Assembly: GCA_028023455.1 (NCBI GenBank)
Contig: JAQFVV010000013.1
Span: 6,526,811 to 6,590,810, forward strand
DNA length: 64,000 bases
Reading direction: 5' to 3'
DNA from: Epiperipatus broadwayi
Lineage: Eukaryota; Onychophora; Udeonychophora; Euonychophora; Peripatidae
Below the pieces are notes generated by a model, which saw only the letters and a program-made list of their open reading frames with translations, searched no databases and had not been told where the DNA came from. The stretch's first letter is position 1, and each line of letters starts with the position of its first letter. Both the position numbers and the translations under genes were made by a program. Shown one piece after another: positions 35,994-47,140 of the stretch.

Positions 35994-36852
35994 TTAAGTT
36001 TTAAATAGAAGTTTCAGATTTAATTTATTAGATTTATTTACTTTAGAATAATCATATTCGTGCTCATTATCCATTTCCGGTCCTTTTTGTTTATTTCCTT
36101 TTACTTTAATATTCCGACCCTTAACTAATTTTGAAACTATGTCAGGTGGCTCCTTCTTTCTTTCTACAAATTCTATAATATAAACTAACTTTCCTCTCTT
36201 ATCGGTTCCACTTTTATATTTTATTGCTTTATCTCTTTCTCTTTCTGTTCTGTTTTCGACTTCGTAACTCAGAAAACTTTTAAGCTTTACAGATCTCCGT
36301 ATTTTTCCTAATCGTGAATATTTTTTCCTACGCTTCCTCTTTGTTTTAAATCTATGTCTACAGCGAATGCGAACATTTACTTTAACCTTTTTAAATTTTT
36401 GTAAAAACTTTTCTACACTATCTACTACCTTGAACTTATGTTTTTCTTCTATTTCTTGATCTACATTTGTGTCTACTTTATTTATCACAATGCTATCTGA
36501 TTCTAATTCAATTTCTACCTCTTTCATGACCTCAACTTGCTGACTTTCTTTAATTAAATTTAACTCTATAACTTCTTGGTTCTTCTCTACCTTTACCATT
36601 ATCTCACATCTTATTTCTCTTACTTCTGCTCTGAGTTCTTTAATTTCTGTTTTAACCTGACTAATTTCTGCCTTCAATTCTGCTTTGAGTTCTTCTTTGA
36701 GCTCTTGTTGGCTTTGTTTAATTTCTTGATGCATTTCTTCCATCATATTCATCAATCATTTTCATCATCATTCGCATCTCAGATACTTCTTCTTTCTCCT
36801 TTTCTACTAACTGGGGATTTTTAAAATATATTGGGCTTTCTTTCAGATCCAT
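35994..36852 (-). CDS. Gag-like coiled-coil protein of the 32-kb LTR element
   Basis: An open frame of 253 codons runs from 36755 to 35994. The likely original start is the ATG at 36852 (MDLKESPIYF), joined to it by a frameshift in an ATG-rich stretch near 36765. Residues 1-75 are a strong coiled coil (Glu/Lys/Gln heptads, e.g. EELKAELKAEISQVKTEIKE). Residues about 128-148 are a basic patch (RIRCRHRFKTKRKRRKKYSR), suited to nucleic-acid binding, and the tail is acidic then basic. No CCHC knuckle or capsid major homology motif is visible. The position after the primer site and the analogy with the 26.5-kb frame make a Gag-like or structural role likely, but this is inference. It is the longest intact frame in the window. 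Confidence 0.6.
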
Positions 36853-37190
36853 TTTCGAAATTTTCAATTTCAAAGTACTAGCGCTTATGTTAAACTAAAT
36901 TTACTATACGATTTATTTATTTATTTTTCTTACTAAGACGGAAACTCACGCTAACTCCACCCTTTTAGTCCTTTTCACTACCCGATCTAATGCTTTAACT
37001 CTGCCCATAACATCTAACTGACTCTGATTTGATGGCATAAATGTCAAAATCTCTTTTCATTTCGAAAAAAAAATTTTGGTCAATTCTTTTTTTTAAATTA
37101 AAACACTTTTACATACGTAATTTAACTTTCTAGATTTTTATTTTCAATAAGAACAAAGTATTTAATTAACTGTCATTTATGACAAGTTCG

Positions 37191-37210
37191 GCCCACGTTG
37201 GGTAAAGCCA
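37191..37210 (-). promoter_or_regulatory. Primer-binding site of the 32-kb LTR element
   Basis: On the minus strand TGGCTTTACCCAACGTGGGC begins two bases after the LTR. It has the TGGC..ACCCAAC..GGGC architecture of the site at 8882-8899. The priming tRNA is not identified. Confidence 0.65.
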
Positions 37211-37212
37211 TT

Positions 37213-38948
37213 TGAACCGTGTTCGAATATGTGTATTCGAAACACCGGTCTCTTAGGCAGAGAAGAACATACTCAGAGAGTATGTATGCCCAAACGATAG
37301 CTATAAAGTATATAACTAACGTTACATTTCCAGGACATAGCTTCTTCTCGGCTGTTGAGTTGAACACCACGTCCAAAGCACTTTTTTGTGTGTGTATAAC
37401 CACGGGCGCCAGCTGCTTATTCTAAAAGAATACTAAAAGAATAGACAATGCACTTTGAACATTGGCCACTAGCTCAACGCCTAAATCCACGACTAGCTCA
37501 GTTGTTTGTAATCACTAATGGATTATACTTAATTAGTGGTTAAAAGACTTGATAAAAGAATTGTAAAAGGAGTTGATAAAAGAATTTGATAAAAGGAATT
37601 GATAAAAAAAATTGACCGACAAATAAAGTTTAATTTTAAAGATAATTTATTAACTAACATTTATTTACTAAATTTAAAGATTTTATAATTCTAATAAAAG
37701 ACACGCATATTTTAAATTAACATTTCTAAATGGTTTAAATATTCCTATAGATTTAATAACAGAACACTCTAATTTAACTAATAAATATTGATATAATGAT
37801 CACGCACATATTAACTCTTGTACACACATAATAATAATAAAGTATTACATAGCATTTGGAATTTAATCACACATATCAATAGTTCATTTATGTATGATAT
37901 AAAGTTCATATAATTAGACTCTTGAAAGATTCGTACTAATTAATGCAATGCAATGGCTATTACAGTATAGAACGAAATAAGCAAATGTTTTTACCTAGGC
38001 TTTTGAATGTAGACATAGAATTTTGTTCTCTTTGGTGGCTGCTTTCGGTGAGGATATTTCCATTATGAATGCTTACTAGCTGGCTGGGACTTTTCCTTGA
38101 TAAGTTTCCTGATTTTCACGATTATTACTATTGGAGACAAATAGATACTGACAGAGATTTTCTAAGATGTTAAGCTGACATTATTTCACGGGCAGATCTG
38201 CTGTTTTCTAGAACATCTGGGCTGGATATAAACGTGCATTCCCAAGATCTTCTCAAGACTGCATTTTGTTTGTTAACTGCTCAATTAATTTCTGAACTGC
38301 ACTACTCAATTATTTTGTGAACTGATTGTCTCAACAGATTGTCCGATAAAATATTCAGTATTTATACCAATGAAGTGTTTTCTTTTCAATATCCTCCGGC
38401 AAATATCTGTTGTCAAAATTCTTTATCAATTAATCCTTTGATAAACGTGTTTTGGAAGATTGCTTAATTAGTAATAGCCATGCAGAGATGTTGTTTTATA
38501 TTTTAATTAATAACCATTGCCGTGTTTTTTAATAATAATCTTCTTTAACGTTCATTTATTTATAATAACATTTATTCTATTGTTGACAATAGCACATATA
38601 TACGCACATATATTTTTAATACAATTTACTATTTAGTTTTAACATTATTTTTCCTTTAATTAAACTTGAATGAAAAGAGATTTGTATGTTTTAACCTTTT
38701 AAATTATATTTTTACGAATACTAATAAAAACTCTTTACTTCCTTTTATAACCCTTAGTTTAATTTCTCTAATGAAACACCCCCTCTCCCCTTCTGAAATT
38801 AATGATAGAAAACTATTTGATTCTTATCTTTTCCGAAAACAAGCTGCAATAAACTCAACATTTAATTTTATGTTTCTCTTTAATGAAAGATTATTTTAAT
38901 AATATAATTTTAGATAAAATTATATGTGCCTATATCAATATAGGTACA
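37213..38948 (-). repeat. LTR (5' in element orientation), intact copy
   Basis: This is the 1736-bp LTR without the nested repeat. It starts TGAACCGTGTTCG and ends ATATAGGTACA. On the minus strand it begins TGTACC followed by the inverted pair CCTATA/TATAGG. Short frames conserved between the two LTRs are not evidence of coding, because LTRs are copied from one another. Confidence 0.9.
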
Positions 38949-39091
38949 ATATATATATATAAAGAAAAAGACTTATAAATCCAAGAAATAATATTATATA
39001 TATAATATTTTCACAATAATATGTAAAAAAAGCCTTTTTTGTGTTAAACAAATTAATACACAGTTTAACACAATAGATAATTTATATATAT

Positions 39092-40705
39092 TGAACCAGG
39101 TCTGTTAAAGAAGAGATTTATCTTGCTAGGTTTAACTGGGTTTAACATAATTCTTAATTTATCTTTTTAATATTATGGTAATGGGCCAGCCCTTCAAGCA
39201 GAGGAGAGAATACCATTGATAGCAAAGCCTTTCACAATACTCACAGTCAGATCGAGCTATGCAAAGCACAAAATGGTCACATTCCAGTCTGTGAGCCCTC
39301 AACTACTAGATTCAAACTCTGCCATCTAAAGCATTATATTTGTTTTGATGATCAACCTCAGGCACCAGCCAATCATAAGTTATATAATCAGCATGCTTCT
39401 GATGACAGGAACACAATCCAGTGCTTGAAATATCTCATGACTAGCTCATACTCTGTCTCAGAATCCAGCATATTTAGTTAATGCATAAAATAACTATACT
39501 AATTTATTGGTGATGCAGTGACAAGAGAAAAAGAGAAAATAAACAAAATAACAATTAGAGAAAACATTAATATTTAATTATTTATGGACACATATATTTA
39601 ATGTAATATAAAATAACACAATACAAGATTTGACATAAAAATATAAATGACTTTAGGCTATAGTTATAATAGTCCAGTAATTAAAGTTCATTCATTTAAA
39701 ATAAAAGAGTTTAGTCTGTGATCAAAATAGTTTTAAAAGTATCTTTACCTAGGTTTTCATTTATTTTATTTTCCAACCAGTTGGCTTCTTGATCTCCATC
39801 AGTGGTTTCAGGGCTTGTTTTCCATTCTTTGTGTTGACAATGAGAGAGAGAGAGAGAGTTTGCAGCAATATTTACTTGCAATATAAGCATTGTTCTAAAT
39901 GTTGGTTCAGAGGAGGTTCAGTTGATTTTCTTTTTGTTGAAGGTTTTTGGAACCTGTAGCCCAGCTTAACATCCTAAAGTTGTCTAGCAATGCATGTTTC
40001 TAGATCTGTGGATTTTGCATGGATGTTGATCACAGTAGTAATTGACTGGCTTACTACTCTGTTTATAATTTCTGAATATCTGAATCTCTGGTTGTTTGGA
40101 TTCTGTTTAAACTCAATAATAATAATCCAAACTGATGAATAATCTAGAAAATTGCAACACTGACTGAAGAACATTAACCAAAATGGAACTTTTATATCTC
40201 AACTCTCTCATTGTTTTATTTATCTTGATTTGAAGCTGTCTTTTAATTAATTTTACATTTTTTTAATTAATTGATTTTTATATTTGCTTAATCTTAATCT
40301 GCTCAGATTCTCTATCTTGATAAGATAGTTTACAGTTTTTTTAAATTAATTCAACTATTGATTTTGATTTTATTATCAATAAGAAATCTTATAAATTAAT
40401 TAACTAATTACATTTTTGAAAGTTTTACAAACATTTTATTTTTACAGACTAATTTTTAATCTGATTTCACATTTGCTTATTTTATACATTATAAAAGTTT
40501 TCTTTATAAAGAGAAAGAGAAAAAAAAGTTTTAAATTTTCGAATTCTATTTTAGATTTCTCTCTCCTCCTATTTAAGAAGTTTTATTCTAATAGTAAAAA
40601 TAAGACACAATCTTTTGCTTTTACAAAATATCATTTTAAAAATCTTAAAACTAATCATATTTTTTTTAAAAAAAAAAACATGTAATGTTATTTATTAGTG
40701 GTACA
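39092..40705 (-). mobile_element. Possible diverged solo LTR related to the 32-kb element
   Basis: It begins TGAACCAGG after a TATATATA run and ends GTGGTACA before ATACA, mimicking the TGAACC..GGTACA ends of the neighbour LTR. Internal landmarks also recur in order: a GCAGAGGAGAGAATAC stretch against GCAGAGAAGAACATAC, and TTTACCTAGGTTTT against TTTACCTAGGCTTT. The overall match is weak and the target duplication is not clean, so this is tentative. A CCAAT box lies near 39367. Confidence 0.42.
39840..39859. repeat. Short (GA)n tract
   Basis: Ten GA units inside the possible solo LTR. Confidence 0.85.
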
Positions 40706-43700
40706 ATACATTGAAATAAATATTTCCATGGATTGTTATTATAATAAAGGTTAGAAATATCATTATGCCCATGCCAACAGAAATAACTTTTAACCTTTGA
40801 TGTTGCCAAGAAACTATCAATTATTACTAATTGACAACTCCTGAGACTAAACAAGTTTTCTCATTAACTTTTTGTTGAAGTAAAAGAGATCACTTCATAT
40901 AGTAAAATTTTCTTCTTAAAAATTGTCCATGCATTAATAAGTTTTTATTTTTATGTTCTCTATTTCAGTTTTATTTAAGATTGATTATTATTTTAAATAT
41001 ATAATTGTGTATAATATGTTGAGATTTTAATATAATTTGTAAAATATATTTAATTAGTTGAAATTTCTATAGAATAAAAACAAAATCTTTTTTATGATAA
41101 AATTGTATTGCATAGATCATGTTCAAAATATGTGCCTCATATTTATGATTAATAATATACTTGTCAAATATTTATTTTATAAAGTAATGATATTCAAATT
41201 CCATGCTTTTAATACACATATTATGTTGTTTCTTTGATAGGATAAATTACTGGAGGTGGTAAATGGTATCATGGTCATAAGTAAAAAATAAAGGAAACAT
41301 GGATTCTCATCAATTCCAATAAATAATATAATCAAAAATAGGTTAGATTTATGCAAACATGAAATTTATATTCTACTTAATTTTTAATGCTCAATAATTA
41401 TATTAATAATCAAGCTTATTATGCACATATCTTGAAAGTATGCTAGATAATAAATCATTAGCATACAAAAGATTTTGTACAGAGGTTCCAACTGGTTAAA
41501 TGAGATATATTATAATGGGAAATCACCCAACTAACAAAGGATAAACTATATAAAATATTTATGAATTAATTCAGTCTAGGGGAATATTATCACAAACAGA
41601 CAACTGAATACATAGTTAAATGACTATACTTTTTTTTCATTAAACTAATTTAAAAACAGTAATGGATAATTATCAGACTAGGCCTATGTTAAGTACAAGT
41701 CTTTATGTAGATCCAGACATATTTCCTGATCATTATTCTCTCCATATTTATAATATTATTCTAATGTAATATAAAATAGTATATTTGTAATTAGGATGAA
41801 AATTTTATGAGAAACAAAGTTATTAACTATAACCATAATTTTATTTACCATAATAGAATAAACAACAATATAACTGTTTTATATGTACATATTAACATTA
41901 ACATAATAAAATAGAGAACATACATGACAGAAAATATTTTTTAATTATTATTTAAGAAAAGGCATTATAAAAGTCTTACCCAGTTTATTTTACTTTTTTA
42001 TTTTCTGTTAAGCTCATCTTTTTGTAATCAGTAAAACTAATTTAAAAATAAGATCTCTGGCCAAGAAGATCATAGTTTCATATTGAAATTTATGAAATAT
42101 TTAACTTGATTATTTTCTATAAATAAGTTCCTTTTTGATTGTTGTGCCTTGTAATTGAGGGAATCAGATATGCCATATATAAAAATCATTTTCTTGATGG
42201 GTTATTTATTCTTATAACATTTAACTGGTAAATTACTTTATACTATTAAATAGCTGAGTTGTGATATAGTATCAACAATAAGTTACAGTGTTGGCAGAGA
42301 GGTGTTATTAATTATCACCACTTCATAAATAAGAAACTATATTTATGAAAAGATGAATTGGCACTTTAATGTCCTATCCTGTTATTGCCATTATCCATGC
42401 ATATATAAGAATCAAAATCATTTTCCTGGCTTCAATTTTTATAAGCTGAACAAAGAACTTACTGAACTCCCTCCAAGTTTGAAAAGCAGACAATCTGAGA
42501 TTTTTTTCTTCATTGTCTGGTAACTATCCAAGATTCTATGTTAATTTAATATTTTAAAAATAGACAATTTTATTTTTAATTATTATTTTAAAATAAATAA
42601 AGAAATAGACTTTTTTCTTACAATTATTTTAAATGATTTGTTTTAAATACATAACTTTTATAAAGTTTTAAAAAGCATAATGAAAAATGAATAAACATAA
42701 AGGTTACAATAAAAATATATACATTTCCATTGTACTACATATTCTTGAAAGTATAAATAAAAATATCTGATAAAATTAAATGATCCTAAAATGCATTTCA
42801 TGCTGAACCAGTAATTTGGGATGAGTCATAATCTCTTAACATTTCATCAGTTGTTCATAATTTATCAATATCAAATTAATACAATTTGATCTATAAGTAT
42901 TAAACTTCCTGCACTTACATCTTTGCTCCAAATGCTTTAATAATTATATTATGGTTATTAGTAATCAATTCTTAGTTTAGCGATTATTATACAACTTGTA
43001 ATCCAGATATAAGCTTTAAATTTAGTTAAAAATTAATGTACCTATTTTTTTTGTTAAATATAACTATAGCTTCATTCATTTTTTTTCTCATGTGTATCAC
43101 TTTTTAAATATTAATTGAATTCAAAGTTTATATCTGAACTAATAATGATATGATAATCTCTAGCCTAATAAACAATTAGTAATAATCATTAATGTGTTAA
43201 TCTAAAATATATAGTATCAAAGTTGTGAATGCAAACATTTGGTACTTATAGAATAAATTATAATATATATGTGGGCGTGTTGCTTAATGTTTTGTGTATA
43301 ACTTGGCATTCAAGTTCAGATAAAATCTGAAAACTTCATGTATTTTTCAAATACACTTAGAAAAATATAGGTAATAGATCGATATCTTATCCTTCTATCC
43401 AATCAATTGTTAGTTGCTAAATGGATATATAATTATTCTTAGTTGATGTAAAGAAAGATTTATTTTCACCTCATATCAGATAGGAATTGACTAACCTCAT
43501 AAATATGCTGCAAAGATCTTAGACCTTAAGTATTTTTGCCTGCTCATATATATATATATGAATCTTCTATTATTCAATTGTGAACATAGACGTTACTTCA
43601 GTAATAATTTTCTTATTTCTTTGTTTATTTTATTATTATTTTAATCAAATTATTCCTCATTTACATTTGTTATTTAAAAAAAAAACGTTTTTTTCGCACC

Positions 43701-44429
43701 TCAGAATTCATATTAATGAAATATTTAAAATCATGTTGCTATTTAAATTTTTTGTCAAGATTATTTTATTCATTGTGTTTTTATATTTAAATTATTTTTT
43801 TATTGATTACGAGTGCAACATAAAATATACTAAACAAATAACTAAATTGACTATTTAAAACAGCCATTCATTAATTAAATGAGAATAGAAAAATTCTTTT
43901 TCATAATGCTACTTAATTGAATTTTTTTATTATTTTATTTTAAAAAACAACTATTTACATCAAGTAATAAAATTAATAGTGACATAAATAGTACAACTCT
44001 AACCTGGGAAAAATAACTTAACATTATGCAGCAAATATTATTTTTGGTACATATATAAAATCGATTAAAGTAAACATTTCATTAATTTTGAATATTATAA
44101 AAATATACATAATTATCCGTCTATTATTCTTTGTATCAAAATATTACCTGTTTGTATGTCTGTCTTTATAATCACATTGCTATCCGTCTACCTGCCTATC
44201 TATTGATATATATGTCTAGATTTATTTATTCATCCATCCTTCTGTTTTTATGCATGTTTTTCTATACTCATCTATATCTGATTAGACTTATTTTATTTAT
44301 TTGATCATTTTGTACTTTTTTATTTCTCGAATAGCTATAGGATAAAATTAAAGAACTCATACACATCTATCAGCTTTACATATCATTTTTAAATACGCTT
44401 TTATTAACATATTGCTTCTAAGTGTCATA
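40706..44429. other. AT-rich intergenic DNA; one half hammerhead motif
   Basis: About 3.7 kb with no gene. At about 42792-42815, the minus strand reads TGGTTCAGCATGAAATGCAT. This equals the loop, the 3' side of helix II and the GAAA of the 2.1-kb hammerhead family, but the CTGATGA side is gone. Frames at 40416-40685 and 43580-43858 are Phe/Ile/Lys-rich and not credible genes. Confidence 0.5.
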
Positions 44430-44506
44430 GCATCGGCCGGGACGCGAACCCGCAACCCGGGCAACTGCCTGCAAGGCAGTCGCGCTGGCCTCTCGACCAC
44501 CAATGC
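44430..44506 (-). ncRNA. tRNA-Ala-like sequence, probable SINE head
   Basis: On the minus strand the 77-nt sequence starts GCATTGG and ends CCGATGC, which pair as a seven-base acceptor stem (one G-U). TGGTCGAGAGG matches the A-box consensus fully. ACTGC/GCAGT closes a seven-base anticodon loop CTTGCAG, giving anticodon TGC (Ala). GGTTCGCGTCC matches the B box except for one base. The region between the anticodon stem and the T arm is about ten bases, too long for a standard tRNA, and the T stem has a mismatch. A decayed copy at 54810 shares the 3' half, so this is a dispersed tRNA-derived repeat rather than a working tRNA gene. Confidence 0.65.
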
Positions 44507-45235
44507 AAGACAACATATATTGCTTTTATTAAATAAATCACACAATAATTTCGTTTTTCTCTATTGTTTTCATTTTTTCCTAATAGAGTTTACATGTAGT
44601 AGATAATTGAATAATCTTCTACTAGGCAATATCTTTTTTTTTGTAAATTCTGACGTCTAGTAGGCTATGTTTCTCGTTCATGAAATGATAGATAATATTC
44701 TCAGTACATTTTTTTGCTTCTTTGCTCTTCCTCATATAGTCTCATACTAATACTCTTCTCTCTAACTTAAGTGTAATAATGGAAGCTATCCTCTTATAAA
44801 ATTTTTAGATTAATAAATAAATAAAAGCATTTCAAATTACTAAATACTTTGTATATGTAAAAAAAGAAACTAAAATTATTTGAAATAAAAAATTAAACAA
44901 TCTTTATACAACTCTTTATAGGAAAAAAAAGTGAATAAGATGACATTACTAAATTAAATTAGTATCAAACAGTAAGATTTTATGGTAATTTATTTTTGCT
45001 TTACTCTGAAAATAAAATAAAAGTATAAATCTAATAAAATTAATGAATTTATATAAAAAAAAAAAATTAGATTTTAAAAATTTGATTTATTACCACTTTT
45101 CTTTTTTCAAATCTCTTTAAAGAATTATAGATATCATTCAGTTTTCATTAAGAAAACTAAATTTAAAATTATAATACACTATATCTCTCTATATAATAAA
45201 TTTATTCATAATGAACAAAGTTCAAATATGTTACA
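44507..45235. other. AT-rich DNA, no feature seen
   Basis: No supported feature. Confidence 0.5.
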
Positions 45236-45350
45236 ATAATTCACAAGTCAAATTACTAAAGAATCATTTTAACAAACTTGTAAACAAGTCAGCATTTTGA
45301 TTAGATTTAAAAAAATGCCACTTTTATCTGATTCTCAGAGTCTTAAATGA
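45236..45350 (+). repeat. Left copy of direct repeat flanking the Penelope palindrome
   Basis: It shares TCACAAGTC..GAATCATTTTAACAAACTTGTAAA and CCACTTTTATCTGA, in the same order and strand, with 47441-47565 on the other side of the palindrome. It may be a long flanking duplication or two copies of another small repeat. Confidence 0.6.
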
Positions 45351-45492
45351 TAAATAAACTATTATCAATCAAGTCAGCTTACCTGTGATAATATGTTGGA
45401 CTATTTCCATCACCTATCATTAAATGTTGAATGTACAGAAAATATATTAAACTTTATTCAAACTTTTCAAATACAAACACAAATAGACAACA

Positions 45493-45558
45493 CAGGTTAG
45501 TAATTACATATTTCAAATAGTATTATTCTTCCACTCTTTTTCAGATGTTGCTAGCCTG
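45493..45558 (-). ncRNA. Penelope-type hammerhead-like motif (left end)
   Basis: Minus strand: helix I 5' side CAGGCTAG (45558-45551) pairs with CTAACCTG (45500-45493) except for one C-A. The core reads CTGAAAA (45544-45538; G8 and its neighbour mutated). Helix II GAGTGG/CTATTT is held by G-U pairs, then GAAA (45514-45511) and a short helix III ending TGTA. Cleavage is unlikely with this core, but the secondary structure is kept. A type I layout with an internal loop in helix I is seen. Confidence 0.6.
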
Positions 45559-46130
45559 ATTGACAATACAAGTATAGAAGACAAACTTCCACCCTTTAGA
45601 TTCTTGATCAAATTTTAAGGCAATACTGTAACTGTCTGAACTATTCTAGTAAAGGCAATAGATAATAGAAATTTCATATATTTATGTATGAGGGTTGGTT
45701 CACATCTTCACAAATCCTTCAAATTTTTAAAATATTTTTTTCTAAATGCAAGTTTAACTAGAAACTCCCATATATTGTGTATTGCCACATGTTGACTTAT
45801 AGTATTATATGTCATTGTTTCTTCATTGCCCCTTTTCCTCTCTATCCAGTATTTTTGTATTTTCCCAATTGAACATAGGATCATTAGTACATAATGGTCT
45901 TCTACTTTTAACCATTAGTTTGGGCCATTTCAATTGATGTTCAGCAGGGTCACAGCTGTCACCAATATTACTTTTTTTCATATTCACATGGTATTTCATA
46001 GATTCAATTTTTGTTTCTCAGCATTTCTAGTTTAGCTTTGGTAGAAGTTAGAATTCCTTGAAATGTGGTATAGCTTTGGAAAATTGTTTAACTGCAAATT
46101 TTTTTTAATTTGTCTGTCATGCAGCAACAT
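45559..46130 (-). pseudogene. Inverted remnant of Penelope endonuclease region
   Basis: On the minus strand this matches the right arm at 46500-47060. The segment around 45900-45860 reads FNWENTK-like sequence, corresponding to FNYENTK in the right arm. Stops are frequent. It gives the left half of the fold-back. Confidence 0.6.
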
Positions 46131-46194
46131 ACCTCCTTCAAATTTACAATGAAATCTGAACAAGATCAAAAATTGGTATTTTTAAATGTTTTGT

Positions 46195-46905
46195 GACAAG
46201 ATGCCCACAGGGAAAAGTAAAAACAATTGTCAAGTCCTTGACATTTACATTAATCATACCAAAAGTACTAAACATGGAATTATACTATCATTATGGAAAA
46301 TAGCAAAGGAAGTTTGTTCAGAAAGCAGTGATTTGGAAAATGAAAAAATTTACATAGAACAAACTCTCATGAAGAAATGATTACTCATCAGCTGTCATCA
46401 ATAAAACTCTTAATAGACAACAAAAAGAAACACCAAAAGAAAAAAAAGAATTATTAGTACTGTAGTGTATCCATACATATCAGGAATGGCAAACAAATTA
46501 AAGAAAATCTGCAGTCACTATAACATTAGAACATCTTTCTAAAACCATATCACACTTTGAGAGATTTTAACTTTCTACCAAACCTAAACTGGAAATGCTG
46601 AAAAATAAAAACCACATCTATGAAATGCCATGAAAATGTAGAAATAAATTGGTAAGACCTGCTGCCCTGATGAACAGCAATTGAAAGATCACAAACTAAA
46701 GGTTAAAAGAGGAAAAACAAATATGTCTACAGTAGCAATCCATGTATGTGCTAATGACTTGATATTTAATTATGAAAATACAAAATATTGGATAGTGAGT
46801 AAAGGTGCAAAGAAGAAAATTCATAGAAGCTACTCATATGACAATGGCAAATAATTCTATAAGTCAACCTAGTGAGGCAATACACAATGTATGTAAGCCT
46901 CTAAT
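46195..46905 (+). pseudogene. Penelope-like reverse transcriptase C-terminus and GIY-YIG endonuclease
   Basis: The first part (about 46195-46380) is open and reads TKHGIILSLWKIAKEVCSES..SDLENEK. This is the pattern found after the reverse-transcriptase palm in Penelope elements (..HHPxxxKxGVVxSLxxRAxxIC). It continues past stops to VVYPYISGMANKLKKICSHY (about 46470-46530), matching the family block before the linker. The endonuclease remnant follows: HIYEMP and IGKT (GIY..YIG equivalents, about 46610-46660), KDHKLKVKRG near 46690, IFNYENTKYW near 46770 and EATHMTMANNSIS near 46830. The family Glu is kept in EATH. Several stops and frameshifts make it inactive, and the main reverse-transcriptase domain is missing. 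Confidence 0.8.
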
Positions 46906-46989
46906 TAACCTTTCAATAAGAAAAAAAATTATTTAAAAAAAATTTGAAGGACTCATGAGGATTTGATCCTACCCTTATATTTAAATATA

Positions 46990-47053
46990 CAGAATAGCTC
47001 ATTTGGTTAGAGTTTTGTCTTAAAATTCAATAAAGCTATAAGTTTGACTCCTA
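46990..47053 (+). other. tRNA-like stretch in the Penelope 3' region
   Basis: TAGCTCATTTGGTTAGAG resembles a tRNA A-box region and AGTTTGACTCC a B box after one CpG decay, at tRNA-like spacing, with TCTTAAA where an anticodon loop would fall. It lies just before the hammerhead motif at 47068. The arms do not fold into a full cloverleaf by eye, so this is a suggestion only. Confidence 0.35.
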
Positions 47054-47067
47054 TGCTAATATTGTCA

Positions 47068-47140
47068 CTGGTTATGTCACCAACACCTGAACAAGAGTGA
47101 AGAATAATACTACTCCAAACATTGTGTAATTACTAACCTG
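47068..47140 (+). ncRNA. Penelope-type hammerhead-like motif (right end)
   Basis: This is the plus-strand partner of the left-end motif. Helix I CTGGTTAT pairs with CTAACCTG at six of eight positions. The core reads CTGAACA (47087-47093), helix II GAGT/ACTC, and CAAAC stands in place of GAAAC (47116-47120). A three-base-pair helix III ACA/TGT and H17 = A precede ATTACTAACCTG. Two core changes predict loss of activity. Comparing the three copies in this window points to an ancestral CTGATGA..GAAA core. Confidence 0.58.

Larger units (their letters stand above)
32191..38948 (-). mobile_element. Complete but pol-less LTR retrotransposon (minus strand)
   Basis: The LTRs (32191-34673, enlarged by a nested repeat, and 37213-38948) begin TGAACC and end GGTACA on the plus strand, satisfying TG..CA. 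Both outer flanks are ATATATATAT, consistent with a short target duplication inside a TA run. On the minus strand a TGGC-type primer site lies beside the right LTR, and AAAAGGAAGGGCGG, a good polypurine tract, lies beside the left LTR. Transcription therefore runs leftward. The 2.54-kb interior carries a gag-like frame only. The LTR pair differs mainly by CG to TG/CA changes. Confidence 0.9.

Noticed and set aside
40416-40685. 89-codon plus-strand frame
   Set aside because: Same AT-driven composition; it lies in the possible solo LTR and has no family pattern.
43580-43858. 92-codon plus-strand frame
   Set aside because: Phe/Ile/Lys-rich composition expected from random AT-rich DNA, with no domain and no flanking gene signals.
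44357-44606. Frames of about 63 codons on both strands
   Set aside because: They read through the tRNA-like SINE; the GC-rich tRNA sequence makes the translation look protein-like.
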